Shown here piece by piece: positions 1 through 10,014 of a stretch of DNA of 64,000 nt. The translations under genes and the position numbers were made by a program. The DNA is from Flavobacterium saccharophilum (lineage in GTDB: Bacteria; Bacteroidota; Bacteroidia; Flavobacteriales; Flavobacteriaceae): positions 62,001 to 126,000 of the forward strand of contig NZ_FRBY01000006.1 of NCBI RefSeq assembly GCF_900142735.1, written 5' to 3'. The notes under the pieces were generated by a model. It made no database searches. It saw only the letters and a list, made by a program, of their open reading frames with translations, and was not told where the DNA came from. Every line of letters begins with the position of its first letter. Position 1 is the first letter of the stretch.

Positions 1-2881
1 CAGAAATACCTCCAGCAACCCCTCCAACGTGGAAAGTACGAAGTGTCAACTGTGTACCTGGCTCACCAATAGACTGAGCAGCAATAACTCCGACAGCTTC
101 ACCTCTTTGTGTCATTTTACCAGTAGCTAAGTTTCTACCGTAACATTTAGCACAAATACCTTTTAAAGCTTCACAAGTTAATGGAGATCTAACTTCTACT
201 TTTTCAATTGGAGAAGCTTCGATAGTTCTCATAATTGCTTCAGTAATTTGTTGACCAGATTGAACCATTACTTCATTAGTAAGTGGATTTATAACATCTT
301 GCAATGCAACACGTCCTAAAATTCTTTCTCCTAATGATTCAACGATTTCCTCATTTTTCTTCAAAGCAGAAACTTCAACACCTCTTAGAGTTCCACAATC
401 CTCGATGTTAACAATAACATCTTGCGAAACGTCATGAAGTCTTCTTGTCAAGTATCCAGCATCGGCAGTTTTAAGAGCCGTATCCGCAAGTCCTTTACGA
501 GCACCGTGAGTAGAAATGAAGTACTCAAGGATCGAAAGACCTTCCTTAAAGTTAGAAAGAATCGGGTTTTCAATAATCTCACCACCACCAGCAGTAGATT
601 TTTTAGGCTTAGCCATCAAACCACGCATACCAGTTAACTGACGAATCTGTTCCTTAGAACCCCTCGCCCCAGAGTCAAGCATCATATATACAGAGTTGAA
701 ACCTTGTTGGTCTTCTCTAATATTTTTCATTGCTAATTCTGTCAACTGAGCATTTGCTGAAGTCCATACGTCAATAACTTGGTTGTAACGTTCGTTATTA
801 GTAATAAGACCCATGTTATAATTTACAGAAATACCTTCAACTTGCTCTCTGGCATCTGCAATTAATTTTGTTTTTTGTTCTGGAATTCTAATATCACCAA
901 GAGAGAATGATAAACCTCCTCTAAATGCGAATTTATAACCCATATCTTTCATATTATCCAAGAAAGCTGCCGTTGTAGGTACATCAGTCACACTTAAAAT
1001 GTGTCCGATAATATCTCTAAGGTTTTTCTTAGTCAATACATCATTGATATATCCAGCTGCTTCAGGGACTACTTCATTAAATAATACACGTCCTGCAGTT
1101 GTTTGAATAATTTTGAACACTAATTCTCCAGCCTCATTAAAATCTTTTGCTCTAATTTTCACACGAGCATTCAATTCTAATCTTCCTTCGTTTAATGCGA
1201 TGTTTACTTCTTCAGCAGAATAGAAAGTTAAGTCTTGACCTAAAATTATATGTTCTGGTGTAGAGATACGTTCTTTGGTCATATAATATAGACCCAAGAC
1301 CATATCCTGAGAAGGTACAGTAATTGGAGCACCGTTTGCAGGGTTAAGAATATTGTGAGAAGCCAACATTAATAATTGTGCCTCTAAAATAGCCTCTGGT
1401 CCTAATGGCAAGTGAACTGCCATCTGATCCCCATCAAAATCGGCGTTGAAAGCCGTACATACTAATGGGTGCAATTGGATCGCTTTTCCTTCAATTAATT
1501 TTGGTTGGAAAGCTTGAATACCAAGTCTGTGTAACGTAGGAGCACGGTTAAGCAATACAGGGTGTCCTTTAATTACATTTTCAAGGATATCCCAAACTAC
1601 AGGCTCTTTTTTGTCTATAATTTTCTTAGCAGATTTTACTGTTTTAACGATACCTCTTTCAATCAATTTACGGATAACGAAAGGCTTGTATAATTCAGAT
1701 GCCATATCTTTTGGCAATCCACATTCGAATAATTTTAATTCAGGACCAACAACAATTACCGAACGAGCAGAATAATCCACACGTTTTCCAAGTAAGTTTT
1801 GACGGAAACGTCCTTGCTTACCTTTTAAGGAATCAGATAATGATTTTAATGGTCTGTTAGATTCTGTTTTAACAGCAGAAGCTTTACGAGTGTTATCAAA
1901 TAATGAATCTACAGATTCTTGTAACATACGTTTTTCGTTTCTTAAGATAACTTCTGGAGCTTTAATCTCCATTAATCTTTTCAAACGGTTATTACGGATG
2001 ATTACACGACGATATAAGTCATTTAAATCTGAAGTTGCAAAACGACCTCCATCAAGTGGCACAAGCGGACGTAATTCTGGTGGAATAACAGGAACAACTT
2101 TCATAATCATCCATTCAGGACGATTTTCGCGGTTTAAGTTAGACTCACGGAAAGACTCAACAACTTGTAATCTTTTTAAAGCTTCAGTTTTACGTTGTTT
2201 AGATGTCTCGTTGTTAGCGCTGTGTCTTAATTCATAAGATAAAGCGTCTAAGTCAATACGAGCTAATAAATCCATAATACACTCTGCTCCCATTTTGGCA
2301 ACAAATTTATTAGGATCCATATCATCTAAATATTGGTTTTCTTGCGGAAGAGTATCTAAAATATTTAAATATTCTTCTTCAGTTAAGAAATCTAATCTTT
2401 GTAATGATTCTCCATCTGCATTTTTAGCAATACCAGCTTGAATTACTACGTATCTTTCGTAGTAAATGATCATATCTAATTTCTTAGATGGAAGACCAAG
2501 GATATAACCAATTTTGTTTGGAAGAGAACGGAAATACCAAATGTGAGCAATTGGCACAACAAGGTTGATGTGTCCTACTCTATCACGACGTACTTTTTTC
2601 TCAGTAACTTCAACACCACAACGGTCACAGATAATACCTTTGTAACGAATTCTTTTATATTTACCACAAGCACATTCAAAATCCTTAACAGGTCCGAAGA
2701 TTCTTTCGCAGAAAAGTCCGTCACGCTCTGGTTTGTGAGTTCTGTAGTTGATTGTTTCTGGTTTCAACACCTCTCCTCTTGATTCTTTCAAGATAGATTC
2801 TGGTGAAGCTAATCCAATCGAGATTTTATTAAATCTTTTAACTGGATTTTTATCCTTATTATTGTTTCTGTTATTCATCAT
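1..2881 (-). CDS. rpoC: RNA polymerase beta' subunit (3' end beyond window)
   Basis: Largest catalytic subunit of RNA polymerase. About 960 codons are visible from an ATG-ATG start; the C-terminal third lies left of position 1. The N-terminal zinc-binding cysteines are at about residues 70, 72, 85 and 88. The catalytic magnesium motif NADFDGDQM is at residues 479-487 with Asp481, Asp483 and Asp485 intact. The bridge and trigger regions continue towards the cut end, where the conserved FHVGGVAGG stretch is readable. It follows rpoB on the same strand after an unusually long 302-base spacer, so it is probably co-transcribed with rpoB. The family is certain. Which of the two adjacent ATGs is used is not. 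Confidence 0.98.
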   Translation of the reverse strand, partial: MMNNRNNNKDKNPVKRFNKISIGLASPESILKESRGEVLKPETINYRTHKPERDGLFCERIFGPVKDFECACGKYKRIRYKGIICDRCGVEVTEKKVRRDRVGHINLVVPIAHIWYFRSLPNKIGYILGLPSKKLDMIIYYERYVVIQAGIAKNADGESLQRLDFLTEEEYLNILDTLPQENQYLDDMDPNKFVAKMGAECIMDLLARIDLDALSYELRHSANNETSKQRKTEALKRLQVVESFRESNLNRENRPEWMIMKVVPVIPPELRPLVPLDGGRFATSDLNDLYRRVIIRNNRLKRLMEIKAPEVILRNEKRMLQESVDSLFDNTRKASAVKTESNRPLKSLSDSLKGKQGRFRQNLLGKRVDYSARSVIVVGPELKLFECGLPKDMASELYKPFVIRKLIERGIVKTVKSAKKIIDKKEPVVWDILENVIKGHPVLLNRAPTLHRLGIQAFQPKLIEGKAIQLHPLVCTAFNADFDGDQMAVHLPLGPEAILEAQLLMLASHNILNPANGAPITVPSQDMVLGLYYMTKERISTPEHIILGQDLTFYSAEEVNIALNEGRLELNARVKIRAKDFNEAGELVFKIIQTTAGRVLFNEVVPEAAGYINDVLTKKNLRDIIGHILSVTDVPTTAAFLDNMKDMGYKFAFRGGLSFSLGDIRIPEQKTKLIADAREQVEGISVNYNMGLITNNERYNQVIDVWTSANAQLTELAMKNIREDQQGFNSVYMMLDSGARGSKEQIRQLTGMRGLMAKPKKSTAGGGEIIENPILSNFKEGLSILEYFISTHGARKGLADTALKTADAGYLTRRLHDVSQDVIVNIEDCGTLRGVEVSALKKNEEIVESLGERILGRVALQDVINPLTNEVMVQSGQQITEAIMRTIEASPIEKVEVRSPLTCEALKGICAKCYGRNLATGKMTQRGEAVGVIAAQSIGEPGTQLTLRTFHVGGVAGGIS

Positions 2882-2931
2882 AGTTTTTACTATTGATTTA
2901 TTTGCAATTAAAAAATTGATTCTTGTTGTTA

Positions 2932-2980
2932 GTCTAAAGTCAAATGTCATAAAGTTTTAAAGTCAGGAATGACTTTAGAC
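2932..2980. repeat. 11-bp hairpin leading into GACTTT-type degenerate tandem repeat
   Basis: GTCTAAAGTCA at 2932-2942 is the exact reverse complement of TGACTTTAGAC at 2970-2980, with a 27-base loop. Degenerate GACTTT units continue to about 3004. Confidence 0.75.
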
Positions 2981-3144
2981 TTTGGACTTTTAAACTTTCG
3001 ACTTAACCACTACCTCGGGTTACTTCTCTAAACTTCAATACTTATTATTTTGAAGTGCTAATTATAAAACTTTCAAGGTTTATATAAAAAATCGGAACGG
3101 GTTACGGGTATAAATCCTAAAAACTTCTATAAATGAGTAATCAG

Positions 3145-3161
3145 CCCCGATAAAAATCGGG
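3145..3161. repeat. Minimal AGCCCCGAT-type palindromic element
   Basis: CCCGAT (3146-3151), loop AAAA, ATCGGG (3156-3161), flanked by AGC on the left and ACTGA on the right. The flanks match the ends of two longer elements at 27709-27777 and 45849-45926, so this looks like a core-deleted member of that family. Confidence 0.6.
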
Positions 3162-3183
3162 ACTGAAAACTTCCTAATACTTA

Positions 3184-6100
3184 TTATTCTTCTAAACGAA
3201 TGTCAAGTCCAAGACCTTTCAATTCATGCATCAATACATTGAATGATTCAGGTAATCCTGGTTCTGGCATAGATTCACCCTTAACGATAGCCTCGTAAGT
3301 TTTAGCTCTACCAATAACGTCATCCGATTTAACTGTCAAGATTTCACGTAGTGTACTTGATGCTCCATAAGCCTCAAGTGCCCAAACCTCCATCTCTCCA
3401 AAACGCTGACCTCCAAATTGAGCTTTACCTCCAAGTGGCTGTTGAGTGATCAACGAGTATGGTCCGATAGAACGTGCGTGCATCTTATCATCAACCATGT
3501 GTCCTAATTTAAGCATGTAAATTACACCCACAGTCGCTGCTTGATGGAAACGCTCTCCAGTACCACCATCATAAAGATGTGTATGTCCGAAACGTGGTAC
3601 TCCAGCTTCATCAGTTAATTCATTAATTTGATCTAAAGAAGCACCGTCAAAAATTGGAGTAGCAAATTTTCTACCCAAGTTCATACCAGCCCATCCAAGA
3701 ACAGTCTCATAAATCTGACCAATGTTCATACGTGAAGGTACCCCAAGTGGATTCAATACGATATCTACCGGTGTTCCGTCTTCAAGGAAAGGCATATCTT
3801 CATGACGAACGATTCTTGCAACAATACCTTTGTTACCGTGACGTCCTGCCATTTTATCCCCTACTTTCAGTTTACGTTTTTTAGCGATATAAATTTTCGC
3901 CAATTTCAAGATTCCAGATGGTAATTCATCTCCAACTGTAATAGTGAATTTTTCTCTTCTTAAAGATCCTTGTAAGTCGTTCAGCTTAATTTTATAGTTA
4001 TGGATTAAATCATTAACCATTTTATTAGTAGCATCATCAGCAACCCATTGACCTTTGCTTAAGTGAGCAAAATCTTCTACTGCGTAAAGCATTTTTTGAG
4101 TATATTTTTTACCTTTTGGTAAAACTTCTTCACCCAAATCATTCATTACACCTTGAGATGTTTTTCCGTTAACGATCAGGAATAATTTTTCAACTAATCT
4201 GTCTTTTAATTCAACAAATTTAGTTTCAAACTCCATTTCTAAAGCACCTAAAGCATCTTTATCCTGAGTACGTTTACGTTTATCTTTTACGGCTCTTGCA
4301 AATAATTTTTTGTCAAGAACTACACCATGTAAAGATGGAGAAGCTTTTAATGAAGCATCTTTTACGTCACCTGCTTTATCCCCGAAGATTGCACGAAGCA
4401 ATTTCTCTTCCGGAGTAGGATCTGATTCTCCTTTTGGTGTAATTTTTCCAATCAAAATGTCGCCAGGTTTAACCTCTGCTCCAATTCTGATCATACCGTT
4501 TTCATCTAAATCTTTAGTAGCTTCTTCTGAAACGTTAGGAATATCGTTTGTTAACTCTTCATTTCCTAACTTAGTATCTCTAACCTCTAATGAATAATCA
4601 TCAACGTGGATAGAAGTAAAAATATCATCACGAACTACTTTCTCAGAAATTACAATCGCATCCTCGAAGTTATATCCTTTCCATGGCATGAACGCAACTT
4701 TTAAGTTTCTACCTAAAGCTAATTCACCATTTTGAGTAGCATATCCTTCTGATAATACTTGTCCAAGAACAACTCTGTCACCTTTTCTTACGATTGGTTT
4801 CAAGTTGATACTTGTACCTTGATTGGTTTTTCTAAATTTAATTAAGTTGTATGTTTTTTCATCAGCATCAAAACTTACCATTCTTTCATCTTCAGTACGG
4901 TCGTATTTGATAGTAATGATGTTAGCATCAACATATTCTACAGTTCCATCTCCTTCAGCATTAATCAATACTCTAGAATCTGAAGCTACCTGACGCTCTA
5001 AACCTGTACCAACAATCGGAGCTTCAGGACGGATCAAAGGAACTGCCTGACGCATCATGTTAGATCCCATCAACGCACGGTTCGCATCATCATGCTCCAA
5101 GAAAGGAATTAATGAAGCCGAAATCGATGCAATCTGGTTAGGAGCAACGTCTGTATAATGTACTGCTGATGGCTCAACAACCGGGAAGTCACCTTCCTCA
5201 CGAGCAATAACATTGCTAGCTGTAATTTTACCTGAAGCATCCATTTCAATGTTTGCCTGAGCAATCATTTTTCCTTCTTCTTCTTCAGCACTTAAGTAAA
5301 TTGGAGTACTTTCTAAATCAACTACACCATTAGTTACTTTACGGTATGGAGTTTCAATGAAACCCATTCCGTTTACTTTTGCATAAACACCAAGAGATGA
5401 AATCAAACCAATGTTTGGTCCCTCTGGAGTTTCAATCGGACATAAACGACCATAGTGAGTATAGTGAACGTCACGAACCTCAAAACCAGCTCTCTCTCTA
5501 GAAAGTCCACCTGGTCCAAGTGCAGATAATCTTCTCTTGTGTGTAATCTCAGCTAATGGATTCGTTTGATCCATAAATTGAGATAACTGGTTAGTACCAA
5601 AGAAAGAGTTGATAACTGATGATAATGTTTTAGCATTAATCAAATCAATTGGTGTAAACACCTCGTTATCTCTAACGTTCATTCTCTCACGAATAGTTCT
5701 CGCCATACGAGCTAAACCAACACCGAATTGTTGAGACAATTGTTCTCCAACTGTTCTTACACGACGGTTTGATAAGTGATCAATATCATCAATCTCTGCT
5801 TTAGAGTTAATTAATTCGATCAAATATTTTACAATGGTGATGATATCTTCTTTGGTAAGCACTTGCTTTTCCATTGGGATATCTAAACCAAGTTTTTTGT
5901 TCATTCTATAACGACCAACTTCACCTAAGTTATAACGTTGATCAGAGAAGAACAATTTATCTATAATACCACGAGCAGTTTCTTCATCAGGCGGTTCTGC
6001 ATTACGCAATTGTCTGTAGATATGCTCAACAGCTTCTTTTTCAGAGTTTGTTGGATCTTTTTGTAACGTGTTGTGGATAATAGCATAATCTGCCTGGTTA

Positions 6101-6996
6101 TTATCCTCTTTGTGTAACAAAATAGATTTAACGTTAGAATCGATGATTTCTTCAACATTATCTTTGTCGATAATAGTATCTCTATCAAGGATAATTTCGT
6201 TACGTTCGATAGAAACTACTTCACCAGTATCCTCATCAACGAAATCCTCATGCCATGTGTTCAATACACGTGCAGCAAGTCTTCTTCCAATGTATTTTTT
6301 AATACCAGTTTTAGAAACTTTAATTTCTTCAGCTAAGTCGAAAATTTCAAGGATATCCTTATCTCTTTCAAACCCAATTGCACGGAATAAAGTTGTAACC
6401 GGTAATTTTTTCTTTCTATCGATATAAGCGTACATTACGCTATTGATATCTGTAGAAAATTCTATCCAAGAACCTTTAAAAGGAATTACTCTGGCAGAAT
6501 AAAGTTTTGTACCATTTGCATGGAATGATTGACCAAAGAAAACCCCAGGAGAACGGTGTAGTTGAGATACTACTACACGCTCAGCACCATTGATAACAAA
6601 AGTACCGCTTGGAGTCATATAAGGTATTGTTCCAAGATAAACATCTTGTACAATAGTTTCAAAATCTTCGTGTTCTGGATCTGTACAGTATAGTTTTAAC
6701 CTGGCTTTTAAAGGCACACTATAAGTAAGACCTCTCTCTATACATTCTTGAATTGTATAACGTGGTGGATCAACAAAATAATCTAGGAACTCCAATACAA
6801 AGTTGTTTCTTGTATCTGTGATTGGAAAGTTTTCCATGAAGGTGTTGTATAACCCTTCGTTGCCTCTTTCGTCAGATTTCGTTTCTAATTGAAAGAAATC
6901 TTTAAAAGATTTAACCTGAACATCTAGGAAATCCGGATAGTCAGGGATATTTTTTGTAGAGGCAAAATTCAATCTTTCAGTCTGATTTGTTATCAT
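3184..6996 (-). CDS. rpoB: RNA polymerase beta subunit
   Basis: 1,270 residues, the expected length for the genus. I chose the ATG at 6996 rather than the in-frame TTG at 6999. The rifampicin-binding region at about residues 468-530 carries the usual susceptible residues (SQFMDQTNPLAE, THKRRLSALGPGG). The GDKMAGRHGNKG active-site segment lies near residue 1040. It is transcribed after rplL across 262 bases that contain an attenuator-like hairpin, and before rpoC. No sign of truncation. Confidence 0.99.
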   Translation of the reverse strand: MITNQTERLNFASTKNIPDYPDFLDVQVKSFKDFFQLETKSDERGNEGLYNTFMENFPITDTRNNFVLEFLDYFVDPPRYTIQECIERGLTYSVPLKARLKLYCTDPEHEDFETIVQDVYLGTIPYMTPSGTFVINGAERVVVSQLHRSPGVFFGQSFHANGTKLYSARVIPFKGSWIEFSTDINSVMYAYIDRKKKLPVTTLFRAIGFERDKDILEIFDLAEEIKVSKTGIKKYIGRRLAARVLNTWHEDFVDEDTGEVVSIERNEIILDRDTIIDKDNVEEIIDSNVKSILLHKEDNNQADYAIIHNTLQKDPTNSEKEAVEHIYRQLRNAEPPDEETARGIIDKLFFSDQRYNLGEVGRYRMNKKLGLDIPMEKQVLTKEDIITIVKYLIELINSKAEIDDIDHLSNRRVRTVGEQLSQQFGVGLARMARTIRERMNVRDNEVFTPIDLINAKTLSSVINSFFGTNQLSQFMDQTNPLAEITHKRRLSALGPGGLSRERAGFEVRDVHYTHYGRLCPIETPEGPNIGLISSLGVYAKVNGMGFIETPYRKVTNGVVDLESTPIYLSAEEEEGKMIAQANIEMDASGKITASNVIAREEGDFPVVEPSAVHYTDVAPNQIASISASLIPFLEHDDANRALMGSNMMRQAVPLIRPEAPIVGTGLERQVASDSRVLINAEGDGTVEYVDANIITIKYDRTEDERMVSFDADEKTYNLIKFRKTNQGTSINLKPIVRKGDRVVLGQVLSEGYATQNGELALGRNLKVAFMPWKGYNFEDAIVISEKVVRDDIFTSIHVDDYSLEVRDTKLGNEELTNDIPNVSEEATKDLDENGMIRIGAEVKPGDILIGKITPKGESDPTPEEKLLRAIFGDKAGDVKDASLKASPSLHGVVLDKKLFARAVKDKRKRTQDKDALGALEMEFETKFVELKDRLVEKLFLIVNGKTSQGVMNDLGEEVLPKGKKYTQKMLYAVEDFAHLSKGQWVADDATNKMVNDLIHNYKIKLNDLQGSLRREKFTITVGDELPSGILKLAKIYIAKKRKLKVGDKMAGRHGNKGIVARIVRHEDMPFLEDGTPVDIVLNPLGVPSRMNIGQIYETVLGWAGMNLGRKFATPIFDGASLDQINELTDEAGVPRFGHTHLYDGGTGERFHQAATVGVIYMLKLGHMVDDKMHARSIGPYSLITQQPLGGKAQFGGQRFGEMEVWALEAYGASSTLREILTVKSDDVIGRAKTYEAIVKGESMPEPGLPESFNVLMHELKGLGLDIRLEE

Positions 6997-7199
6997 CAAT
7001 GGACAAAATTTTGATTAAAAAAAAGTAATTTTTTGTGTAAACACACACTGTTTAATCTATACTTTCTTATTATAATCAATACATCTTTAAAATAAACCAG
7101 TAAAGTCAGTTTAATTTTTTTCTTCGTATTGATCAAAAACTTTTTCGTATTTTAAACTATTTGATAATAAAACTTGATCTATTTTATTATACGAAAAAT

Positions 7200-7236
7200 G
7201 GTTTAGGCCATTGAGTGTTAACTCAAGACCTAAACC
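7200..7236 (-). terminator. Attenuator-like hairpin between rplL and rpoB
   Basis: Two stacked stems, GGTTTAGG/CCTAAACC (8 bp) and TTGAGT/ACTCAA (6 bp), close a four-base loop. On the minus strand the hairpin is followed by ATTTTT. It sits just past the rplL stop codon and before rpoB, where many bacteria partly terminate transcription so that L7/L12 is made in excess over polymerase. Partial termination here is inferred. Confidence 0.7.
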
Positions 7237-7258
7237 TAGTTCTTAAAACCGAGTAAAC

Positions 7259-7630
7259 TTATTTAAGTTCAACTACAGCTCCAGCTTCTTCTAATGATTT
7301 TTTAAGACCTTCAGCCTCTTCTTTAGAAACACCTTCTTTAACGTTACTTGGAGCACCGTCAACTACATCTTTAGCTTCTTTCAAACCTAAACCTGTAAGT
7401 TCTTTCACTAATTTCACAACTGCTAATTTAGAAGCTCCAGCCTCTTTTAATACAACTGTAAATTCAGTTTGTGCTTCTTCAGCAGCACCTTCTCCACCAC
7501 CAGCAGCAACTACTACAGCTGCAGCAGCAGGCTCGATACCATACTCGTCTTTTAATATTGTTGCTAATTCGTTAACTTCTTTAACTGTTAAGTTAACTAA
7601 TTGTTCTGCGAATTGTTTCAAATCTGCCAT
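7259..7630 (-). CDS. rplL: 50S ribosomal protein L7/L12
   Basis: 123 residues. The N-terminal dimerisation helices (residues 1-30) are followed by an Ala/Gly-rich hinge (about 36-55) and the globular C-terminal domain with the conserved LKEAKDVVDGAPSNVKEGV stretch. It forms the multicopy ribosomal stalk that recruits elongation factors. It follows rplJ after 91 bases, the usual pairing because L10 is the stalk base. A hairpin lies directly downstream. Confidence 0.99.
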   Translation of the reverse strand: MADLKQFAEQLVNLTVKEVNELATILKDEYGIEPAAAAVVVAAGGGEGAAEEAQTEFTVVLKEAGASKLAVVKLVKELTGLGLKEAKDVVDGAPSNVKEGVSKEEAEGLKKSLEEAGAVVELK

Positions 7631-7721
7631 TTTTTCTATCGTTTAAAATGATTTGTAAAATATAATTTATTTATTGTGCGCTAATTAAGCAGCAAGGAAA
7701 TAATATTCCCCGCATGTGTTA

Positions 7722-8222
7722 TTATGCTTCTGTCTCTTCGCTGTTTGCGAATTGATTTTGTAAAGCAGAGATAACTCTTTGAGCTGGTGATTGCAATAAT
7801 CCAATAAGTTCTCCAAGAAGCTCTTCTTTAGATTTAATAGTTGCTAATGCATCTAATTGATTATCACCAATATAAACTTCAGAATTGATGTATGCTCCTT
7901 TTAAAACTGGTTTATCAGATTTCTTACGGAAATCTTTGATAATTTTTCCAGGTGCATTAGCTACATCAGAAATGAAAATAGCACTGTTACCAGTCAATAC
8001 TGTAGGTAAATCACCATAATCATTAGCAGAAGCTTCCATTGCTTTTGCAAGCAAAGTGTTCTTTACAACTTCTAATTTGATACCAGCTTTAAAACAAGCT
8101 CTACGTAAGTTTGAAGTTGTTTCTGCGTTTAATCCAGAAATATCAGATACATAAATGATATTTGTACCAGCTAACTGCGCAGTTAAATTTTCAATCGCGA
8201 TTGATTTTTCTTCTCTAGTCAT
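7722..8222 (-). CDS. rplJ: 50S ribosomal protein L10
   Basis: 166 residues. Base of the ribosomal stalk, binding 23S rRNA at its N-terminus and L7/L12 dimers through its C-terminal helix. The ATG at 8222 gives an N-terminus (MTREEKSIAIENL) typical of Bacteroidota L10. It lies 22 bases after rplA and before rplL in the standard rplKAJL order. In many bacteria L10-L12 represses its own operon, but I could not identify an operator here. Confidence 0.98.
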   Translation of the reverse strand: MTREEKSIAIENLTAQLAGTNIIYVSDISGLNAETTSNLRRACFKAGIKLEVVKNTLLAKAMEASANDYGDLPTVLTGNSAIFISDVANAPGKIIKDFRKKSDKPVLKGAYINSEVYIGDNQLDALATIKSKEELLGELIGLLQSPAQRVISALQNQFANSEETEA

Positions 8223-8244
8223 ACTAAAAATTTTTAACTACCAA

Positions 8245-8934
8245 TTATACTGCTTTTGGATCCAATGCAATTGCAGGACTCATAGTGCTTGTAAGGTGAA
8301 TACCTTTAATGTAGGTACCTTTAGCAGCAGTTGGCTTAAGTTTTATTAATGTTTGAATAATTTCGTGTGCGTTGTCAACAATCTGCTCAGCTCCAAAAGA
8401 AACTTTACCAATTCCTGCGTGAACGATACCAGTTTTATCAACTTTAAAGTCAATTTTACCAGCTTTAACCTCTTGAACAGCTTTTGCAACATCCATAGTT
8501 ACAGTACCTGTTTTAGGGTTTGGCATTAAACCTCTAGGTCCTAAAATACGACCTAATGGACCTAATTTACCCATAACAGCTGGCATAGTGATAATTACAT
8601 CAACATCAGTCCAACCATCTTTAATTTTTTGTAAATAGTCATCAAGACCTACATAGTCTGCACCAGCTTCTTTAGCTTCCGCTTCTTTATCTGGAGTAAC
8701 TAATGCTAATACTTTAACATCTTTACCTGTTCCGTGAGGTAATGTAACCACACCTCTAACCATTTGATTCGCTTTTCTTGGATCTACACCCAAACGCACT
8801 GCGATATCAACAGACTCATCAAATTTTGCAGAAGCAACTACTTTTAATAATGCCGCAGCATCTTTAAGAGAATATAGTTTGTTCTTTTCAATTTTTGAAG
8901 CAGCCTCTTTTTGCTTTTTTGTTAATTTTGCCAT
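8245..8934 (-). CDS. rplA: 50S ribosomal protein L1
   Basis: 229 residues, full length. L1 forms the mobile L1 stalk at the E site of the ribosome. The conserved stretches VRLGVDPRKANQMVRG and GRILGPRGLMPNPKTGTV are present, the latter being the L1 signature. It starts 13 bases after the rplK stop codon, so it is certainly in the same transcript. Confidence 0.99.
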   Translation of the reverse strand: MAKLTKKQKEAASKIEKNKLYSLKDAAALLKVVASAKFDESVDIAVRLGVDPRKANQMVRGVVTLPHGTGKDVKVLALVTPDKEAEAKEAGADYVGLDDYLQKIKDGWTDVDVIITMPAVMGKLGPLGRILGPRGLMPNPKTGTVTMDVAKAVQEVKAGKIDFKVDKTGIVHAGIGKVSFGAEQIVDNAHEIIQTLIKLKPTAAKGTYIKGIHLTSTMSPAIALDPKAV

Positions 8935-8947
8935 GTCTTTTTCTTAA

Positions 8948-9385
8948 TTAAAAAGGAGCTTCTCCTGATACAGTTATACCCATAGATCTAGCTGTTCCAG
9001 CAACCATACTCATTGCAGCCTCAATAGTGAATGCATTTAAGTCAGGCATTTTGTCATCAGCAATTGCTCTAATTTGTTCCCAAGTAACACTAGCTACTTT
9101 TTTACGATTAGGCTCACCAGAACCAGATTTTAGCTTTGCAGCTTCCATTAACTGAACCGCTGCTGGAGGAGTCTTAACGACAAAATCAAATGATTTGTCT
9201 TTATACACAGTGATTTGCACTGGGCATATTTTGCCAGGTTTATCCTGAGTTCTAGCATTAAATTGCTTACAGAACTCCATGATGTTTACCCCAGCAGCTC
9301 CTAAAGCAGGTCCAACCGGTGGCGACGGGTTCGCAGCACCTCCCTTAACTTGTAGTTTAACTACCTTACTAATTTCTTTAGCCAT
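8948..9385 (-). CDS. rplK: 50S ribosomal protein L11
   Basis: 145 residues from the ATG at 9385. The reading frame is open upstream to 9427, but those 14 extra codons are not part of the conserved family, whose N-terminus is MAKEISKVVKLQ. The proline-rich N-terminal domain (NPSPPVGPALGAAGVNIMEF) and the rRNA-binding C-terminal domain are intact. L11 helps form the GTPase-associated centre. It follows nusG after 67 bases. Confidence 0.98.
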   Translation of the reverse strand: MAKEISKVVKLQVKGGAANPSPPVGPALGAAGVNIMEFCKQFNARTQDKPGKICPVQITVYKDKSFDFVVKTPPAAVQLMEAAKLKSGSGEPNRKKVASVTWEQIRAIADDKMPDLNAFTIEAAMSMVAGTARSMGITVSGEAPF

Positions 9386-9452
9386 TTTTAAAAAATTTAA
9401 CATCACAATCAATGGAAGCGATTGCAATGGTTATTATATATGTAACAAAAAA

Positions 9453-10004
9453 TTATACTTTTTCAACTTGCATAAAACTCAATTCTAATGGAGTTTTTCT
9501 TCCGAAAATCTTAACCATAACTTCAAGTTTACGCTTTTCTTCATTGATTTTTTCAACCGTTCCGTTAAATCCGTTAAAAGGACCATCGATCACTTTTACA
9601 GTTTCACCTAAGTTGAATGGAATAGCACGAGTATCTGTATTAACAGCTAACTCATCTACTTTACCTAACATACGATTTACTTCAGACAATCTTAAAGGAA
9701 CAGGTTCTCCTCCTTTAATCTCTCCCAAGAAACCAATTACACTTGTAATAGACTTGATAATATGAGGTATCTCACCAACTAAATTGGCTTCGATCATAAC
9801 ATATCCAGGGAAATAAACTTTATCCTTAGACATTTTTTTTCCTTCTTTTACAGTAACTACTTTTTCTGTAGGCACTAAAACTTGGGAAACATAATCACCC
9901 ATACCTAGTCTGGCAATCTCAGTTTCGATGTAAGCTTTGACTTTATTCTCTTGTCCACTTACAGCTCTAACTACGTACCATTTTTTCACATTATTATCTG
10001 CCAT
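9453..10004 (-). CDS. nusG: Transcription termination/antitermination factor NusG
   Basis: 183 residues from the ATG at 10004; the codon just upstream (10007) is a GTG that I do not use. The NGN domain (WYVVRAVSGQENKV onward) binds the polymerase clamp. The C-terminal KOW domain contains VIDGPFNGFNGTVEKIN. The gene lies between secE and rplK in the standard arrangement, 10 bases after the secE stop codon. Confidence 0.99.
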   Translation of the reverse strand: MADNNVKKWYVVRAVSGQENKVKAYIETEIARLGMGDYVSQVLVPTEKVVTVKEGKKMSKDKVYFPGYVMIEANLVGEIPHIIKSITSVIGFLGEIKGGEPVPLRLSEVNRMLGKVDELAVNTDTRAIPFNLGETVKVIDGPFNGFNGTVEKINEEKRKLEVMVKIFGRKTPLELSFMQVEKV

Positions 10005-10014
10005 CACAAAAAAA

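Larger units (their letters stand above)
2882..3183. other. rpoB-rpoC spacer with repeats and hairpins
   Basis: No gene is visible in these 302 bases. Reading left to right, they hold a perfect 11-bp hairpin (2932-2942 with 2970-2980), a run of degenerate GACTTTN units (about 2971-3004), AT-rich sequence, and a CCCGAT-AAAA-ATCGGG hairpin (3146-3161). No TAnnTTTG promoter was seen upstream of rpoC. The hairpins would therefore be transcribed within the rpoBC mRNA. Confidence 0.8.

Noticed and set aside
4310..4597. Open frame on the plus strand inside rpoB
   Set aside because: Shadow of rpoB on the opposite strand; the same applies to the many antisense frames in tamB, alaS and tuf.
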